A stretch of 64,000 nt of DNA, from NCBI GenBank assembly GCA_025738555.1, contig JAOVFP010000019.1, forward strand, positions 310,001 to 374,000. The letters run 5' to 3'. Every line of letters begins with the position of its first letter. Positions within the stretch are counted from its first letter, which is position 1. The DNA is from Cyathus striatus (taxonomy: Eukaryota > Basidiomycota > Agaricomycetes > Agaricales > Nidulariaceae). The position numbers and the translations under genes were made by a program. The notes below the pieces were generated by a model that saw only the letters and a list, made by a program, of their open reading frames with translations, did no database searches and had not been told where the DNA came from. Positions 23,752 to 35,865 of the stretch are shown piece after piece.

Positions 23752-25069
23752 CACTGCGTGCACGCCTCGATATTTCAATGTGAAATAGCTTTGAAATATC
23801 GTGGAAATATTCTTATTATTACATCATTATTTCGCTTTGTAATACTCATAAAATTCACATATAATATTTCTCACATATTTGAAAGTCACAATAACAAAGA
23901 AATATTGAAACCCGGATCCCCATTTTCTTTCAAATCCTTTATTCAATATTTCAAAGGTTTTTCATCTATGAAATAACAAAGAAATATTTATTTGTCACAC
24001 TGAGTAGTCACAATGAGCTTTGTCTACCATTGTCTCATCTTTGTGACATACATATGTCACAAGGTTCTTATCTAAGAGATCTTAGCAAGATCTTAGTGGC
24101 ATCATGACATATGTCACAGTCGTCACAGTTGTCGCAGTCGTCACAGTTGTCACAATCGTCACAGTTGTCGCAGTCGTCACAGTTGTCACAATCGTCACAT
24201 TTGTCGCAGTTGTCACAGTTGTCACACATGTCACAGTTGTCCCACAGTGTCACAGTTGTCGCAGTTGTCACAGTTGTCGCAGTTGTCACAGTCGTCACAC
24301 ATGTCGCAGTTGTCCCACAGTATTGCAGTTGTCACAGTCGTCACACATGTTGCAGTTGTCCCAAAGTGTCACAGTCGTCACAACTGCGACACTGTGGGAC
24401 AAGTGTGACAAGTGTGACAAGTGTGACGACTGTGACGACTGCGACAACTGTGACACTGTGGGACAACTGCGACATGTGTGACGACTGTGACAACTGCAAC
24501 GACTGTGACGACTGTGACGATTTCGACAACTGCGACATGTGTGACGACTGTGACGACTGCGACAACTGTGACAACTGCGACAACCGTGACGACTGCGACA
24601 ACTGTGACACTGTGGGACAACTGTGACATGTGTGACATGTGTGACATGTGTGACATGTGTGACAACTGCGACAACTGTGACGACTGCGACAACTGTGACG
24701 ACTGTGACATATGTCACGATGCCACTAAGATCTTGCTAAGATCTCTTAGATAAGAACCTTGTGACATATGTATGTCACAAAGATGAGACAATGGTAGACA
24801 AAGCTCATTGTGACTACTCAGTGTGACAAATAAATATTTCTTTGTTATTTCATAGATGAAAAACCTTTGAAATATTGAATAAAGGATTTGAAAGAAAATG
24901 GGGATCCGGGTTTCAATATTTCTTTGTTATTGTGACTTTCAAATATGTGAGAAATATTATATGTGAATTTTATGAGTATTACAAAGCGAAATAATGATGT
25001 AATAATAAGAATATTTCCACGATATTTCAAAGCTATTTCACATTGAAATATCGAGGCATGCATGCAGTG
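23752..25069. mobile_element. E3: CACTG-ended foldback element, 3-bp target duplication
   Basis: Begins CACTGCGTGCACGCCTCGAT and ends with its near-perfect reverse complement (…ATCGAGGCATGCATGCAGTG), flanked by TCA at 23749-23751 and 25070-25072. CACTG termini and 3-bp duplications are the hallmarks of the CACTA (En/Spm) superfamily. The arms (about 630 bp each) are almost perfect mirror copies meeting near 24380. The same 70-codon frame therefore appears on both strands at each end (23755-23976 and 24845-25063); I regard it as non-coding. No transposase is present, so it is non-autonomous. Confidence 0.75.
24104..24720. repeat. Mirrored GTTGTCACAGTCGTCACA array at the centre of E3
   Basis: Left of about 24380 the DNA is a run of 9-bp-like units (GTCACAGTT, GTCGCAGTC); right of it the complementary units (AACTGTGAC, GACTGCGAC) follow. 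The full segment is a giant imperfect palindrome. Long Val/Thr- or Asp/Cys-rich frames across it are artefacts of a period divisible by three. Confidence 0.85.
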
Positions 25070-25072
25070 TCA

Positions 25073-26379
25073 TGGTTTAAATGACTTGAATGAAGTGATT
25101 TCTATGTTGTGTTCTTCTGTGTATTAATTACTTACATACATGAGCAAGAAATCTCTGTATATTTAATTTTAATAATGGGGATTAATGTTCTGACTTGGAG
25201 GAGACAGAACATTCACTAGAGAAAGGGTACATTGTAAGGGTAAGAGAGTGTGTCGATGTGTAAATGTGAGTTTGTTTTGCAAGTACAGTTGCGTCCATCA
25301 ACCATTGTGCTTCGTTGATTTGAAGTTGTGCTTGATGAGGTAAAGTAGTTGTAGCTTTGAAAGGCTTGAGTCAAACTACAATAGAGTGCGAGATAGAAGT
25401 AACTAGAGTGAATACGAAGAGCTTGGGTGATACACTGATTAAGGGCTGCTCAATCCTAGAGCCACTGACCCTTAACACAACTAGATGAGGATAGAGATGG
25501 ATATAATGGGGTGTATTTCACTGAGGGAGAGTAGCTAGCTACAGAGGGGTTTATATATGTAAATATCTAAGTGAGTCATAAAATTTAAGTAGTAAACTAT
25601 AGTAAAGAAAGACATAGCTTTGAGGAGATGTGTGTGGCAATGCATGTTAAGTGTTGTCACTTTTCTGCCATTGTTGATTACTGTGTCTGATTCCATGAGT
25701 GTCATCTGAGCCAAATCGGGATGTTTGATTTTGGGGTTGTTTGGTTCTGAGGGTGTTGGTTGGTCCAGCATGTGACTTGTTGGTTTCAGAATGCATCGAC
25801 TTTGGTGGAATATCTTTGTATTCTACTGACTTCATCTTTTCTCCATCTTCGATCTGCCTTGTTCGGCATGCATGCACAAGGTTCTGGTATGTGTTTCGAT
25901 TGTATTGTGATTAAGATACTGACGTGGTTTATGTAGTATAAGTGATTTCATATGTAGGCCACTGACAGGCCTTACAACATGCTCTGTTACAGGCTTCAAA
26001 AACTATCCTCTCATATCATGAGGCATTCCTCCTTATGTTTTTGTAGAGGCAAACATCTGTCAATATTTATTCGGGACAAACAAGAATGAGGAGGAATGCT
26101 CACAATAGAGAGGCTGGCACAACTGGTTTCTGAGATTTGTCTGTGAACCCTTTTCATCAACAGGGGCATCAACAGCCACACTTGCCATATTCCCACTATT
26201 AATGTCCCACTAACAACGGTGTGCTTTCTATTCCTCTAATGTTCATCTTGACACATGTTTAGTTTTTAATCTCACTTTGTTTTCACACATAAATGTTTGT
26301 ATTGTGGTAGATTTCTGTTAACCTTATCATTTCTCTCTCTTTAATTGTACTTGATACTTATCATGTATGTAAAAGTTCA
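25073..26379. other. No supported gene
   Basis: Moderately AT-rich DNA. Minus-strand frames at 25535-25877 (for example QIEDGEKMKSVEYKDIPPKS) are the only candidates and show no motif I can name; they might be a relic of a retroelement. Nothing else is seen. Confidence 0.4.
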
Positions 26380-27118
26380 ACAAGCATCAGTCTTGACTCA
26401 TTCCAATTCATTTTACCATACTTAGTTTATGTTTCTTTCTTCTTACTGTGCCGCAGCAATGTGCAGTATCATGACTCATAAGTACTTATTATTAGTGTAA
26501 ACTAACTTGTATTTGAACAATAGGAACTTGGGCTGTAGAGCTCAAGCTTCAGCTTAAATCAAACTAGCTTTACTTTGATTCATTCACTTTGCTTGTACTT
26601 AAGTCTAACCAACTTAAGAGCTGTGAATAGAGACTTGAACTCAATATACTGATAAGACTTGTTCTTTGAACTTGTCAATCACGTGACTATCGGACTTGTA
26701 CAATAAACGTCCCAACCAGAACTTTATCATAACATTAGGGCAGTAAGCCATGATACCAAATCGTCTCATACTTCTGACTTGTTATGACTCACTTTGAGTC
26801 ATTGTACTATACTTACTTTATCTTCACACTTCTTTACTGCACCTTACTAATGCATAGTATTTTACATATTTTCTTTGATTCATACATATCTATTATTAGT
26901 ATGAACCAGTTTGTATTTAAATGGTAGAAAGTTGGGCTGTAGAGCTCAAGCTTCAGCTTAAAGAATACTACTGCATTCTTACTCAACTTAAACTTAAGTT
27001 TGCTCACTTAAGTTCCTTAGTTTTGTAATGAGACTACTTCAATACTGACTTCAACTTGTTCTTATGAACAGTTAAGTCACATCACTTTTGACTTGTATGA
27101 TTTACAACCTTAGGGTAA
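26380..27118. repeat. Diverged direct repeat, two copies of about 350-400 bp
   Basis: About 26380-26770 and 26775-27118 share ordered blocks including TTGGGCTGTAGAGCTCAAGC followed by TTCAGCTTAAA, plus the surrounding AT-rich sequence. Similarity is moderate with many indels, indicating an old tandem duplication or two copies of a repeat family. Confidence 0.6.
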
Positions 27119-27120
27119 TT

Positions 27121-28518
27121 AGTATTTGCTCTGAAATCAATTAGGAGTATGTAGTTAGAAATCATTAAATATATAGTTGGGATCTATCATGCAAAGTATG
27201 AAATCATTCAATAAATGGAATCAATACTGAAACTGAATCAATAAAAATCAAATCAATAGGAAATGTAATGTAATCCTTTCAAATAAATGGTCCCCAACAA
27301 CAATACCCACATGGAAGTAGGGTTTTTAACCATATGTACTTAACCAGTAGGCTATTTGGTCTTGTATAGGTAATGTGCTTTACTGTATTTAACCTCTATT
27401 TGACTACTACTACTACAGACTTTGTGAAATAAAGACTTCCATGTTCTCTCCCCTTCATTTACATGTTTCCTGCTAGATAATTTATAAAATTATTGTATTT
27501 AAACACTAAATAATGTTAGAATTCATACTTAGCTTAATCATGTACTGAACTACCATGGCAATATGTACATGAAGACATAAGGGAACATGCTTCATTTCAC
27601 AAAGTCTGTACTAATAGTAGTCAAATAGAGGTTAAATACAGTAAAGTGCATCACCTATACAAGACCAAATAGCCTACTGTGTCATGTTCCATTCTATTCC
27701 ACTAGGGACAAGAACCTCAGAGTTGATATTCTAAGAAGCAGAGTAACTCACACATGTTAGTAGGGTGCGTGGAGGTAGTGAACGAGTACAGGAGTAGTGG
27801 AACATTGGCTTCAACTTGTGTGTTGCACCCCTTGAACTTCCAGTTCCATATTTAGAACAAAGCGGAGTAAGTGGCAAGATAGCAGAGTTGGCTCAAGGCC
27901 CAAGTAGGAGAAAGGGTGTAAACATAGTTGATTTGAAACTGAAGTCTATCTACATTACAGGAGTAGTTTATATAGTAAACTACTTTGTCCAAATGTGTAT
28001 GGAATAATGCCCATGGGTATGTGGCATCCTAGGGGTAAGTAAACTCCATGAAATGTAGAACATGGTAAACTAGTAGTATGCCTCTAGATTATAGTCATAG
28101 GAGAAATGGCCATGGCCAGAGAACGAGGTAGTAATATTAAAGGGAAGGAACAAGTAAACAGTTACAAGTAAACATTAGTAATGAGAGTTTGATATATAAT
28201 AAGTATACATAGTCTGGAGGAAATGTACTAAAAGCGGAGTAAACCCGGAGTTGACTCCAATGGTACAGGGATTGTCATGGATATGACATACTGGTTAAGT
28301 ACATATGGTTAAAAACCCTATTTCCACATGGGTATTGTTGTTGGGGACCATTTATTTGAAAGGATTACATTACATTTCCTATTGATTTGGTTTTTATTGA
28401 TTCAGTTTCAGTATTGATTCCATTTATTGAATGATTTCACACTTCACATGATAGATTCCAACTATATATTCAATGATTTCTAACTACATACTTCTAATTG
28501 ATTTCAGAGCAAATACAT
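27121..28518. mobile_element. Foldback element (IR4) with a solo LTR in its right arm
   Basis: Termini TATTTGCTCTGAAATCAATT and its reverse complement lie at 27123 and about 28517. The left arm (to about 27475) pairs with 27535-27679 plus 28289-28518. The match is continuous only if the LTR at 27680-28288 and one copy of its TACTG duplication are removed. Without the LTR the element is about 780 bp. The loop is short and AT-rich. There is no coding sequence. The outermost bases could include a TA duplication, but I cannot fix it. Confidence 0.65.
27680..28288 (-). mobile_element. Solo LTR, 609 bp, flanked by TACTG
   Basis: Starts TGTCATG and ends ATGACA, with exact 5-bp direct repeats TACTG at 27675-27679 and 28289-28293. 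It is almost identical over its whole length, and exactly equal in length, to the LTR at 37478. No internal element sequence is present, so it is a solo LTR left by LTR-LTR recombination. Orientation (minus) is inferred from alignment with the LTR at 372-1135 and from the TATA-like TTTACTATATAAAC on the minus strand. Confidence 0.85.
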
Positions 28519-28699
28519 TGATTGTGCTGACTGAAATTGCAATCAATCAAGCTCCCAGTGGTGAAACATTGTGCACCCCCACTGCTTACTGACAGTAATC
28601 AATCATGATGATAGCCATGACTCAATAGTCACCTGTATATTGTATTTCATTTATGACATTCTACAAGTGTAAGCACATTGGTATTATTAGGCCAAGAAA

Positions 28700-30100
28700 T
28701 GTCACATTCTGTTCTATTCCACTAGGGATTGAACCACAGAGTAGATAGTCTAAGTAGCAGAGTAACTGGTACACATTAGTAGGGTGCATGGAGGTAGTGA
28801 ACAAGGCTCATGAGTTTGTGGCATCCTAGGGATAAGTAAACTCCATGGAATGTAGACCATAGTAAACTAGTACAGTTTGCAACATGTAAAGCCTGCAAAT
28901 TTTTCAGCAACCACAAATAAGTTTTGAGCTCTGAAAACCATCTGAATAGCATAGTTACAATGTGTTAATTAAGATTCCATGAGCCAATTTTTCAATTTCT
29001 GATTTTTCCATTTTTTGACTCAAAAATTTGGCACTCAGCCATAAAAAAATAGTAAAATTCATGGAAAATGTATTTTTGGCATCCTTTCATCAATAGCAAT
29101 ATGATCCCATAAAAATATCTGTCCATAAACTGCTGGATTGGGCACCAAAAAACATCTCTCCAAACATAATGCCCAAGGATTGACCTAAGAAAGTAGCTGA
29201 AATACCAGTTGACTTTGCAATAATCAGTCAAAGACTGATCTTCCACAATCAGAGCTATCCTCCCCACTGCCTAGAGCCCAGTACAAATACTGAAAATGTG
29301 ATCACTAGGGGATCTAAGCCACAAGCTACAACTAATCAAATATTAATTGTCAATGCTGAACATCTGTTTAAGTTTCTTCCAAAATATCATTTTGAATTGA
29401 ATCTAATAGATATGGAAGCACAATGAAAGAGGACAAATCAGACTGACACAGACACACAGACACACACACAGAGAGAGCTTCTGAACAATGCAGAACTGTT
29501 TCAAATATTATGTAAGAACATAAGTACAGTATATCATTCTCTGTACTTATATTATTACTTAATATGCATGCAATAAAAGTTTTTGCCCTTAAAATTGAGA
29601 ATGGGTATACTGTTATTCACCCAGTATACACTGGTTGTGGGTCTCTTGAAACTCACCTGCACCCCTACCCATGGACACCTATACCCATAACTGGTTGACC
29701 TGTAAGGGGTCAATTTTTTTGTCAAAAAATTTGGCACACCCATTTTCTTATGGGAATTTCTCAAAAACATTGTTTTTGTACATACTTTGACTTCCTGAAT
29801 CTGAATCTGTAATTAGTTTTCCCTAAAAAAAATCATTTTCCTAGTGTAATAAAATTGGTGGTGTTTATGTGTCACAAACTGTAGTACACCTCTAGATTAT
29901 AGTCATAGGTAAGAAGGCCAAGTCCAGAGAACAAGGTAAAATAATAATAAAGGGAAGGAACAAGTAAACAGATACAAGTAAACATTAGTAAGGAAGAGTT
30001 TGATATGTAACAGTAATACATAACTGGAGGAAACATACATAATCCAGAGTAAACCCAGAGTTGACTTCAATAATTTGGGACAATTGTCATGGATATGACA
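28700..30100 (-). mobile_element. Older copy of the 609-bp LTR, internally deleted and split by a mariner-like insert
   Basis: 28700-28872 matches the LTR start (TGTCACATTCTGTTCTATTC), lacks about 230 internal bases, then continues to GTAAACTAG. The match resumes at 29882 and ends ATGACA at 30100. Flanking 5-mers (AGAAA and TCATG) do not match, so a target duplication is missing, through rearrangement or decay. Divergence from the other two LTRs is clearly higher. Confidence 0.7.
28873..29881. mobile_element. Tc1/mariner-like non-autonomous element in the old LTR (1009 bp)
   Basis: Insertion into the LTR site ...ACTAG-TA-GTAC... duplicated TA (28871-28872, 29882-29883). Ends are CAGTTTGCAACATG and, reversed, CAGTTTGTGACACAT, a short terminal inverted repeat. 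The interior has no transposase frame. TA duplication and CAG-type ends suggest the Tc1/mariner group. Confidence 0.6.
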
Positions 30101-30640
30101 TCATGGGATTTAAAACATGAGCCTCAGGTATCCTTCTGTCAGTGTGAGAGGTATAGCATTGTGAAGAAAATTGTTTCACCTTAATTTGAGCCTCTTTTTC
30201 TCCAAGGCCTTTACTGTAAGCATCCATCCAACATATCATATGAAGTTCCCATTTCCATATTGTTTCAACTGAAACTGATTCAAGTGCTTTTAGTAAGTTT
30301 TCTTGAAGGGCAGAAAATGTGCTGTTACAATGCTCCCTGAGGTAATGCTTGACTGATCCCCAGAAATACTCAATAAAATTGAGTTTGCAATGAAATTTTG
30401 GAAAGAAGATGCACAAATGACCAGCTGCCTCAATCACTTCCTGAACAAGTGATTTTTGTTCCAGAAAGCCAGGTTGCAGCTCAAGAATACACTTCACACA
30501 GTAATTAGTAGCATCAGATTGACATTTCCCTGATGATTCATCTCCCTTCTTTGGTGCACACTGTTTGATAAGACCTTCCTCTTTGATGCCTCTCTCCTGG
30601 ATGACTAGCTTCTCAAGCTTGTACAGCAGCTATCTTTTGG
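30087..30640 (-). pseudogene. C-terminal fragment of a DDE (Tc1/mariner-like) transposase
   Basis: The minus strand encodes LVIQERGIKEEGLIKQC, CVKCILELQPGFLEQKSLVQ, EVIEAAGHLCIFFPKFHC, KLNFIEYFWGSVKHYLREHC and a tail ending SHTDRRIPEA. The block FFPKFHCxLNFIEYFWGxVKxYLRExC is the third catalytic region of a DDE endonuclease family very common in Agaricomycetes; NFIEYFWG carries the final acidic residue. Upstream, a stop near 30632 separates it from KSPK and the rest is not recognisable. The open frame ends 14 bp inside the neighbouring LTR. It is a truncated relic. Confidence 0.7.
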
Positions 30641-31446
30641 GCTTTTTGTGGTCCAGCCATTGATACTAAGGTGTAGATAGAGACAGTTACACCTATGAAA
30701 TGGTAATCCTACATTGATTCTAACTTGGACAATTTCAAATTTTTTCACCAATGGATTCTGCCACTGCATATAATTAGTGGTGACTAAGTGCCATGCATCA
30801 TAGATGCTACACAGCCATAACATCATGATAAGGCTTATCATAACCAACATAGAATAGGATATTCCATTTTTCTTCTAAAAGTGCCAAGATGTATGTAATT
30901 TGCTGACTCCTGCAATATATTTAGGATGGCAACATGCTGCAGTCTTTAGTCCATGGGGATCTTATGTGATTTTGTTTCTGAAGTTTACCTACAGTTGTGC
31001 ACCTATTCACTACTACTTTTGTGCAACTTACATAGCACCAGATAATAACTAAAGTGGCAATATTTTGACCCATAAGTATGATCTGGTTATCGTCAGTAAA
31101 ACCTCCTGTAAAATATAGCAGTGCTACTTCTAAATGTGGTTTAGCTTAATTCTATTTATTGGGAACTTACATAGATGATGACCTCCACTCTTTGCCCTCT
31201 TGAATGTTGATCTTTAGCCTTAAGTTGATGAGGTTTGATTGACCCCCCCCAGTGATTTAATATTAAGCAGGAGTACTCACCAGAAGCTTAGTGTAGATAT
31301 CTTAGATCATAATGTTGTCATAACATTTTAATGAAGTCAACAGTGGTATCTAGGATAACTTAAATATAGCTATATTTTGAAGTGAGGATTCTCTCTTAAA
31401 TGGGCCATGATAAGTCAGTAACTAAAAATCGAAGGAAGTTATAGCT
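30641..31446. other. No supported gene
   Basis: Possible upstream relic of the DDE gene at 30641-30850 (minus-strand VGLPFHRCNCLYLHLSINGW), then AT-rich DNA with a C8 run near 31243. I see no structure beyond this. Confidence 0.35.
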
Positions 31447-31453
31447 GTATTAT

Positions 31454-34400
31454 ATGGAAAGTCTAACAACCATGCTCAAACACATCAATTAAAATTGAGC
31501 TCCAGTGCCCAGCACTGCAGCTTCTCAGTAAGATATTATAATCTTGGTTTCAGAATTTCACTTAAGTGAGATTGAGCACTTATTAACTGAAGCATGGTCA
31601 TCTGGTATGTAACTATGTGTGCTCAAGCAAATATTTAGTTTATTACAATAAGTAGAATAATATGCCTATAAGTGTATTTGTAGACTAGATGAACTGAGAT
31701 ACAACATGGCACTCATACTAAGTGCATAGAATTATTGTTACAAATGTCCTTCAGCTTGAGCTATAAGATCACTTGGAGGCAGCAAGATAGAAGCATCACA
31801 TAGTTGATCATGGTCTTCAGGGATTCCCAATGGATTAAAAGAACTGAAAGCTGAGAGTTTTTAAGAGTAGGGTTGGAGAGAAACAATACTTATTACAATT
31901 ATAATGTAAACAGTAGGGATTGGAAGTCAGGCTAAGGTGAGGAGAGCTATATATATCCTACTGTATTATTAGTACTGCTGTATTAGAGGTGTCACCACAT
32001 GTATATCCATACAGGTGTAAGCTGATACTCAGTGAGATCATTGTCAGTTGCTGCAGTAATCTGCTCCACTTCTTTCTGGAAATACATGTAAGAGACTAAG
32101 CATTGAAAGTCAGAGTTCCAGTGGGTTGCTACATGTCGATCAAGGGTGTGCTTTGACCCATCAAGATTATAATTTGCTCCAACCAACTTATCAAACTCTT
32201 CACATAATGTAGGAGAATCATTGACACAATGTGCAAGTCCCAAAACCTCGAAATTAATAAGTATATATATTCAAATATAATTATTCCACTCACCTTTGGC
32301 ATTACAAGCAAAGCTTCCTTTCTCTCTCTCTCTGGAACAATAATATTCTCTCCTCACATGAAATGAATCGCTTTATCATGTAGTGAGGTAACAACTACAT
32401 GGTTATAAATACCATGTCCATCATCAATCTCAAGTTCATGATCCAGAACTTCATTAGTATCAATGTCTTCATGCTCAACAACCAATATATCATTTGATAC
32501 ATTAGTTTTCTTATTTGGTGAGCACTTGGCAAAAAAGAAGGACATGAAAGCCTAAAACATAAATTAGTAAAAGCCAAATATAAATAAAGTATTTACTTTG
32601 GCAACAAGATTTAGAATATGTGCAGTGCAACAAACTCTTACTGATGGACCACGGAATGTGGGAATAAATCTTGGTAAAACCTCTGCAAGTTTATTGCAGT
32701 TGCTGGCATTGTCCATACCAACAGAAAGAAGCTTACAAAATATTAGATTAATAATGGTAACTATAAAATTAAACTTACAAGATGAGCAATGCCATATCAT
32801 TTCAAACATGCAGCAAGTTCCTTTGCCAGGTATTTTCCAGTATGTTTTTCTTTTAATCTAAATTTTAACTGTTAAAATTAATTCCAAAACTCAAAGAACA
32901 CAAATTTACTGAATAAAATCAAGTATTGCCCAATGAACATCTCCATTTTCATACAAACAATAACAAGTCCAAGGAATGAAGCAGTAATTGGAGCAGTCCA
33001 CCCATCAAGAACAACATGAAATGAAGAATTGAGTTTCTAATATAATATATAAAGTAAGTTGACATAGAAAGAAGTGCACATTAAAATAAATACACACCTG
33101 GAAATATTCCTGAACATGTAATGACAGCAGTTGAAAAAGACTAATAGTGTCTCGCTGAATGGTAGTATGAGACAGAAGCTGTGTTCCAGGGTGTAGCATT
33201 TCTACTTGCATTTGAAAGAACTTGTTGTTTACCATATTAAATGGTCGCATGCTATCAGCACACTAAAGTGCTAGAAGTATTTGGTGATTCATTGGAGAGT
33301 AGGGAATTGTTGGCTCGGATGATTGAGCAGATGCTTCCTTGATTTGTTTATCACAATCCTTCATACTGGAACTTAAATTTCCAGTGCCAACAGCAGTATT
33401 CATACATCCACGTCTTTTTTGTGTATGATTGGTGGGATCAACTTTACAGTAAAAGAGGAATACTATCCTTGTTCACTGTCCATTTTCAATGACATGCTCC
33501 AGCGATATATTGTAGTGTTTATATCCTGGTGATGTCAGTTTTGAAAATGTTGCTTCTGCATTTATATTAAGTTCTACAACATGTACATATAAAATATGTT
33601 AAAGCACAACTATTATCTCCTCATCATCCATATCCCACACCTCTATATCCAAAATATCTTTTATGGATGCACTAGCAGCACATTGTTTCTGTTTTACAGG
33701 AGACAGCATCACTGGATAGGATGATGGAATATATCCAGTTTCACTGTCTGATGCATCTGGTGTGTGTGGTTGTGGAAGTCGTGTAGGAGATGAATTGTGA
33801 GACCTCTCAGGAGTGATAGGCCTGCTTGGTAATGGTGTACTGTGATTGCTGGCTGCTGGGGTAGATGCTTTGGATCCTCTTGAGGCACCTCTGCCTCGTG
33901 TTCCATACCTAGGCCCTCTTGGTGGCATTATAGGAGAATAAAATGAATTTATTTAACAGTATAAGTGATGGGACGAATGATATTCAACTATTTACAGTGG
34001 GGGAGGGGGCTAGAAGGGGAAGGGACTACTCTATTTCAACAGCACAGGCATTATTGAGGCGATCCTGAACGAATTTAAGTCAGAGCTTCAATAAATTTCC
34101 AAATATAGACAGATAGGCCAGATTATCTGAATATCTGTGGGAAATTATTCATATCCGATCTGAAGGGACTGAAAACAGATAATATCCACAGATATTCAGA
34201 TACTGGCTATCTGTGACCAGCCCTAGTTCAGTGCCTGTATATTGTGCTATGCATCATAAACTGCTGTTATGCTGTGCTATGCCACCTATACAGAGCTGTG
34301 TGGCTTGGCAGATGATCAACATCAGCTACCAAGCTTGGCACTTAGTTTGGTAGCCAGATTGGTATTTCCTGATGAACTATGTATGGCACAACTATTATAT

Positions 34401-35246
34401 AACTACTATGCATCTGAATGAGTTTGATAGTCTGCTATCTGAAGTCAGAGTGGACAAGTATGTAAATGATAAGTTAAAAAATAATTACTTGGCTGTCATT
34501 GTGTATATGTCAAAGTTGGATTACTGTGGTGAAGTTGTAGTTGAATCAGATACATGAAAGCATTTTTATGCTCCCTCATCTCACAAATTTAGGAGTCACC
34601 TGACTGTGAATTTGGGAAAGTTCCCAATCATTATGCTCACAACTAAGCAAGCCCGAGTCACTGATCAGTGCAAATAATCAATTTATATTGATGAATGATA
34701 GAAAACTCATTGCAATATGCGATGATGAAAGAAATTATTTTGACAGAGCTGTGTTTCCTTGCAATATCTCACATTGAATCCTTGTCGCTTGGCAGGCTGT
34801 TAAGGGGATGAATCCTCTGTGGATGATTATACAAATCAACATAACACAGACTGCATTAGGTCAGGCAGCAATTTATTATTAACACCTCCCATATAATATA
34901 AGCTCCTCTGCTCATATCAATGTAAATTATAACTCAAGACAAGCCAAGGGACATTGTAACAACAAGCTCAGTTCACATAATGTGAGTGCTGTGTAATATC
35001 ACTTACATTATCAGTTCACCTACATAGTCCACAACTACTTATATCAGAGCTCACATATGTATATCATTCTATTTTACTGTAATGAACTAAATAATTGTTT
35101 GAACACATACTAGTAGTTACCGGATGACCATGCTTCAGTTAGTAAGTGCTCAGTCTCACTTAAGTGAAATTCTGAAATGGATATTGTAGTATCTAACTGA
35201 GATGCTGCGGAGCCGAATGCTGGAGCTCAATTTAGACTTTCCATAG
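31454..35246. mobile_element. hAT-like transposon with long inverted ends
   Basis: 31454-31720 (ATGGAAAGTCTAA...) is matched by the reverse complement of about 34990-35246 (TATGGAAAGTCTAA...), including the blocks CAGAATTTCACTTAAGTGAG and AGCATGGTCATC. The hAT transposase relic lies between. The left flank is GTATTAT (31447-31453). On the right GTATTAT is restored only if M1 and M2 are removed, joining G 35246 to 40730-40735. A 7-bp duplication is unusual for hAT (normally 8), so the exact borders are tentative. Confidence 0.55.
31992..33928 (-). pseudogene. hAT-family transposase, decayed
   Basis: Reads on the minus strand from MPPRGPRYGTRGRGASRGSK at 33928 (disordered, basic, Ser/Pro-rich). 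A BED-finger-like stretch CKVDPTNHTQKRRGC follows near 33430, then MRPFNMVNNKFFQMQVEMLH and PGTQLLSHTTIQRD, and near 32660-32730 the typical hAT core GMDNASNCNKLAEVLPRF... RVCCTAHILNLVAK. The last recognisable part, DRHVATHWNSDFQCL, lies near 32130. In-frame stops (near 33450 and 33265) and frame changes break it. The C-terminal dimerisation domain is not recognisable. The acidic residue in DNASN is part of the RNase H-like core. Confidence 0.7.
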
Positions 35247-35248
35247 TA

Positions 35249-35865
35249 CTATTGCCAATCAGATGTTCAGGTTGATCACTGGTTCGTGTTGTTACAGGTG
35301 TGAAAAGGTGTGACTGTTGGTGAAATTCAAACTCCATTGATCGTGTTGATGGCAATTGGCAGGTCCCTTAGTTGAGCTTTGCAAGGAGTTAAATTTTCAT
35401 CCTTTGTCCCTTGAACAGCTGCCTGGGTGTGAATTTCATAATCTGGATCATTGTATGCATGGCTCTTAACTGCTGGGACCAGCCATAGGAGACACTGAGG
35501 ACTGAAATTAAACCCTATATCAAACACAACACAGTTCTTAAAGCATTGTCAGCATTAACACACCAAGAACAATAAACGAGTAGCTGCTCACTTAACATGA
35601 CTCACAAGGGGCATATCCATCAATCAACCTGATCAAAATGATCAAAAAGTTCAGAATCTGCTATGCCAATATACGGCCAGTGTGACATTCTTCCAAAAAC
35701 ATACATTTAAATTTTGAGCAATTCTCCATAAACAAAAGTGATATTCATGTATTATACTATAGTTAGATGACATGTTTAAATTTTTGAAGCTGGAGAAGCT
35801 CAAGAAAAGTGAGATATTTGCCCAACATGAACCAGTGATCAACCCGAACATCTGATTGACGATAG
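35249..35865. mobile_element. M1: TA-flanked mini-transposon, 617 bp
   Basis: Ends CTATTGCCAATCAGATGTTC and (reversed) CTATCGTCAATCAGATGTTC, continuing with RGGTTGATCACTGGTTC, form an inverted repeat of about 40 bp. TA lies on both sides (35247-35248, 35866-35867). This is a Tc1/mariner-type miniature element. A short minus-strand frame at 35651-35851 has no similarity I can see. Confidence 0.7.

Noticed and set aside
23665..23976. A frame repeated on the opposite strand at 24845-25063, which could look like a gene pair
   Set aside because: The two are the mirrored arms of one foldback element; no codon-level evidence for coding.
24068..24753. Asp/Cys- or Val/Thr-rich frames in the centre of E3
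   Set aside because: Same artefact; the region is a mirrored 9-bp-like repeat.
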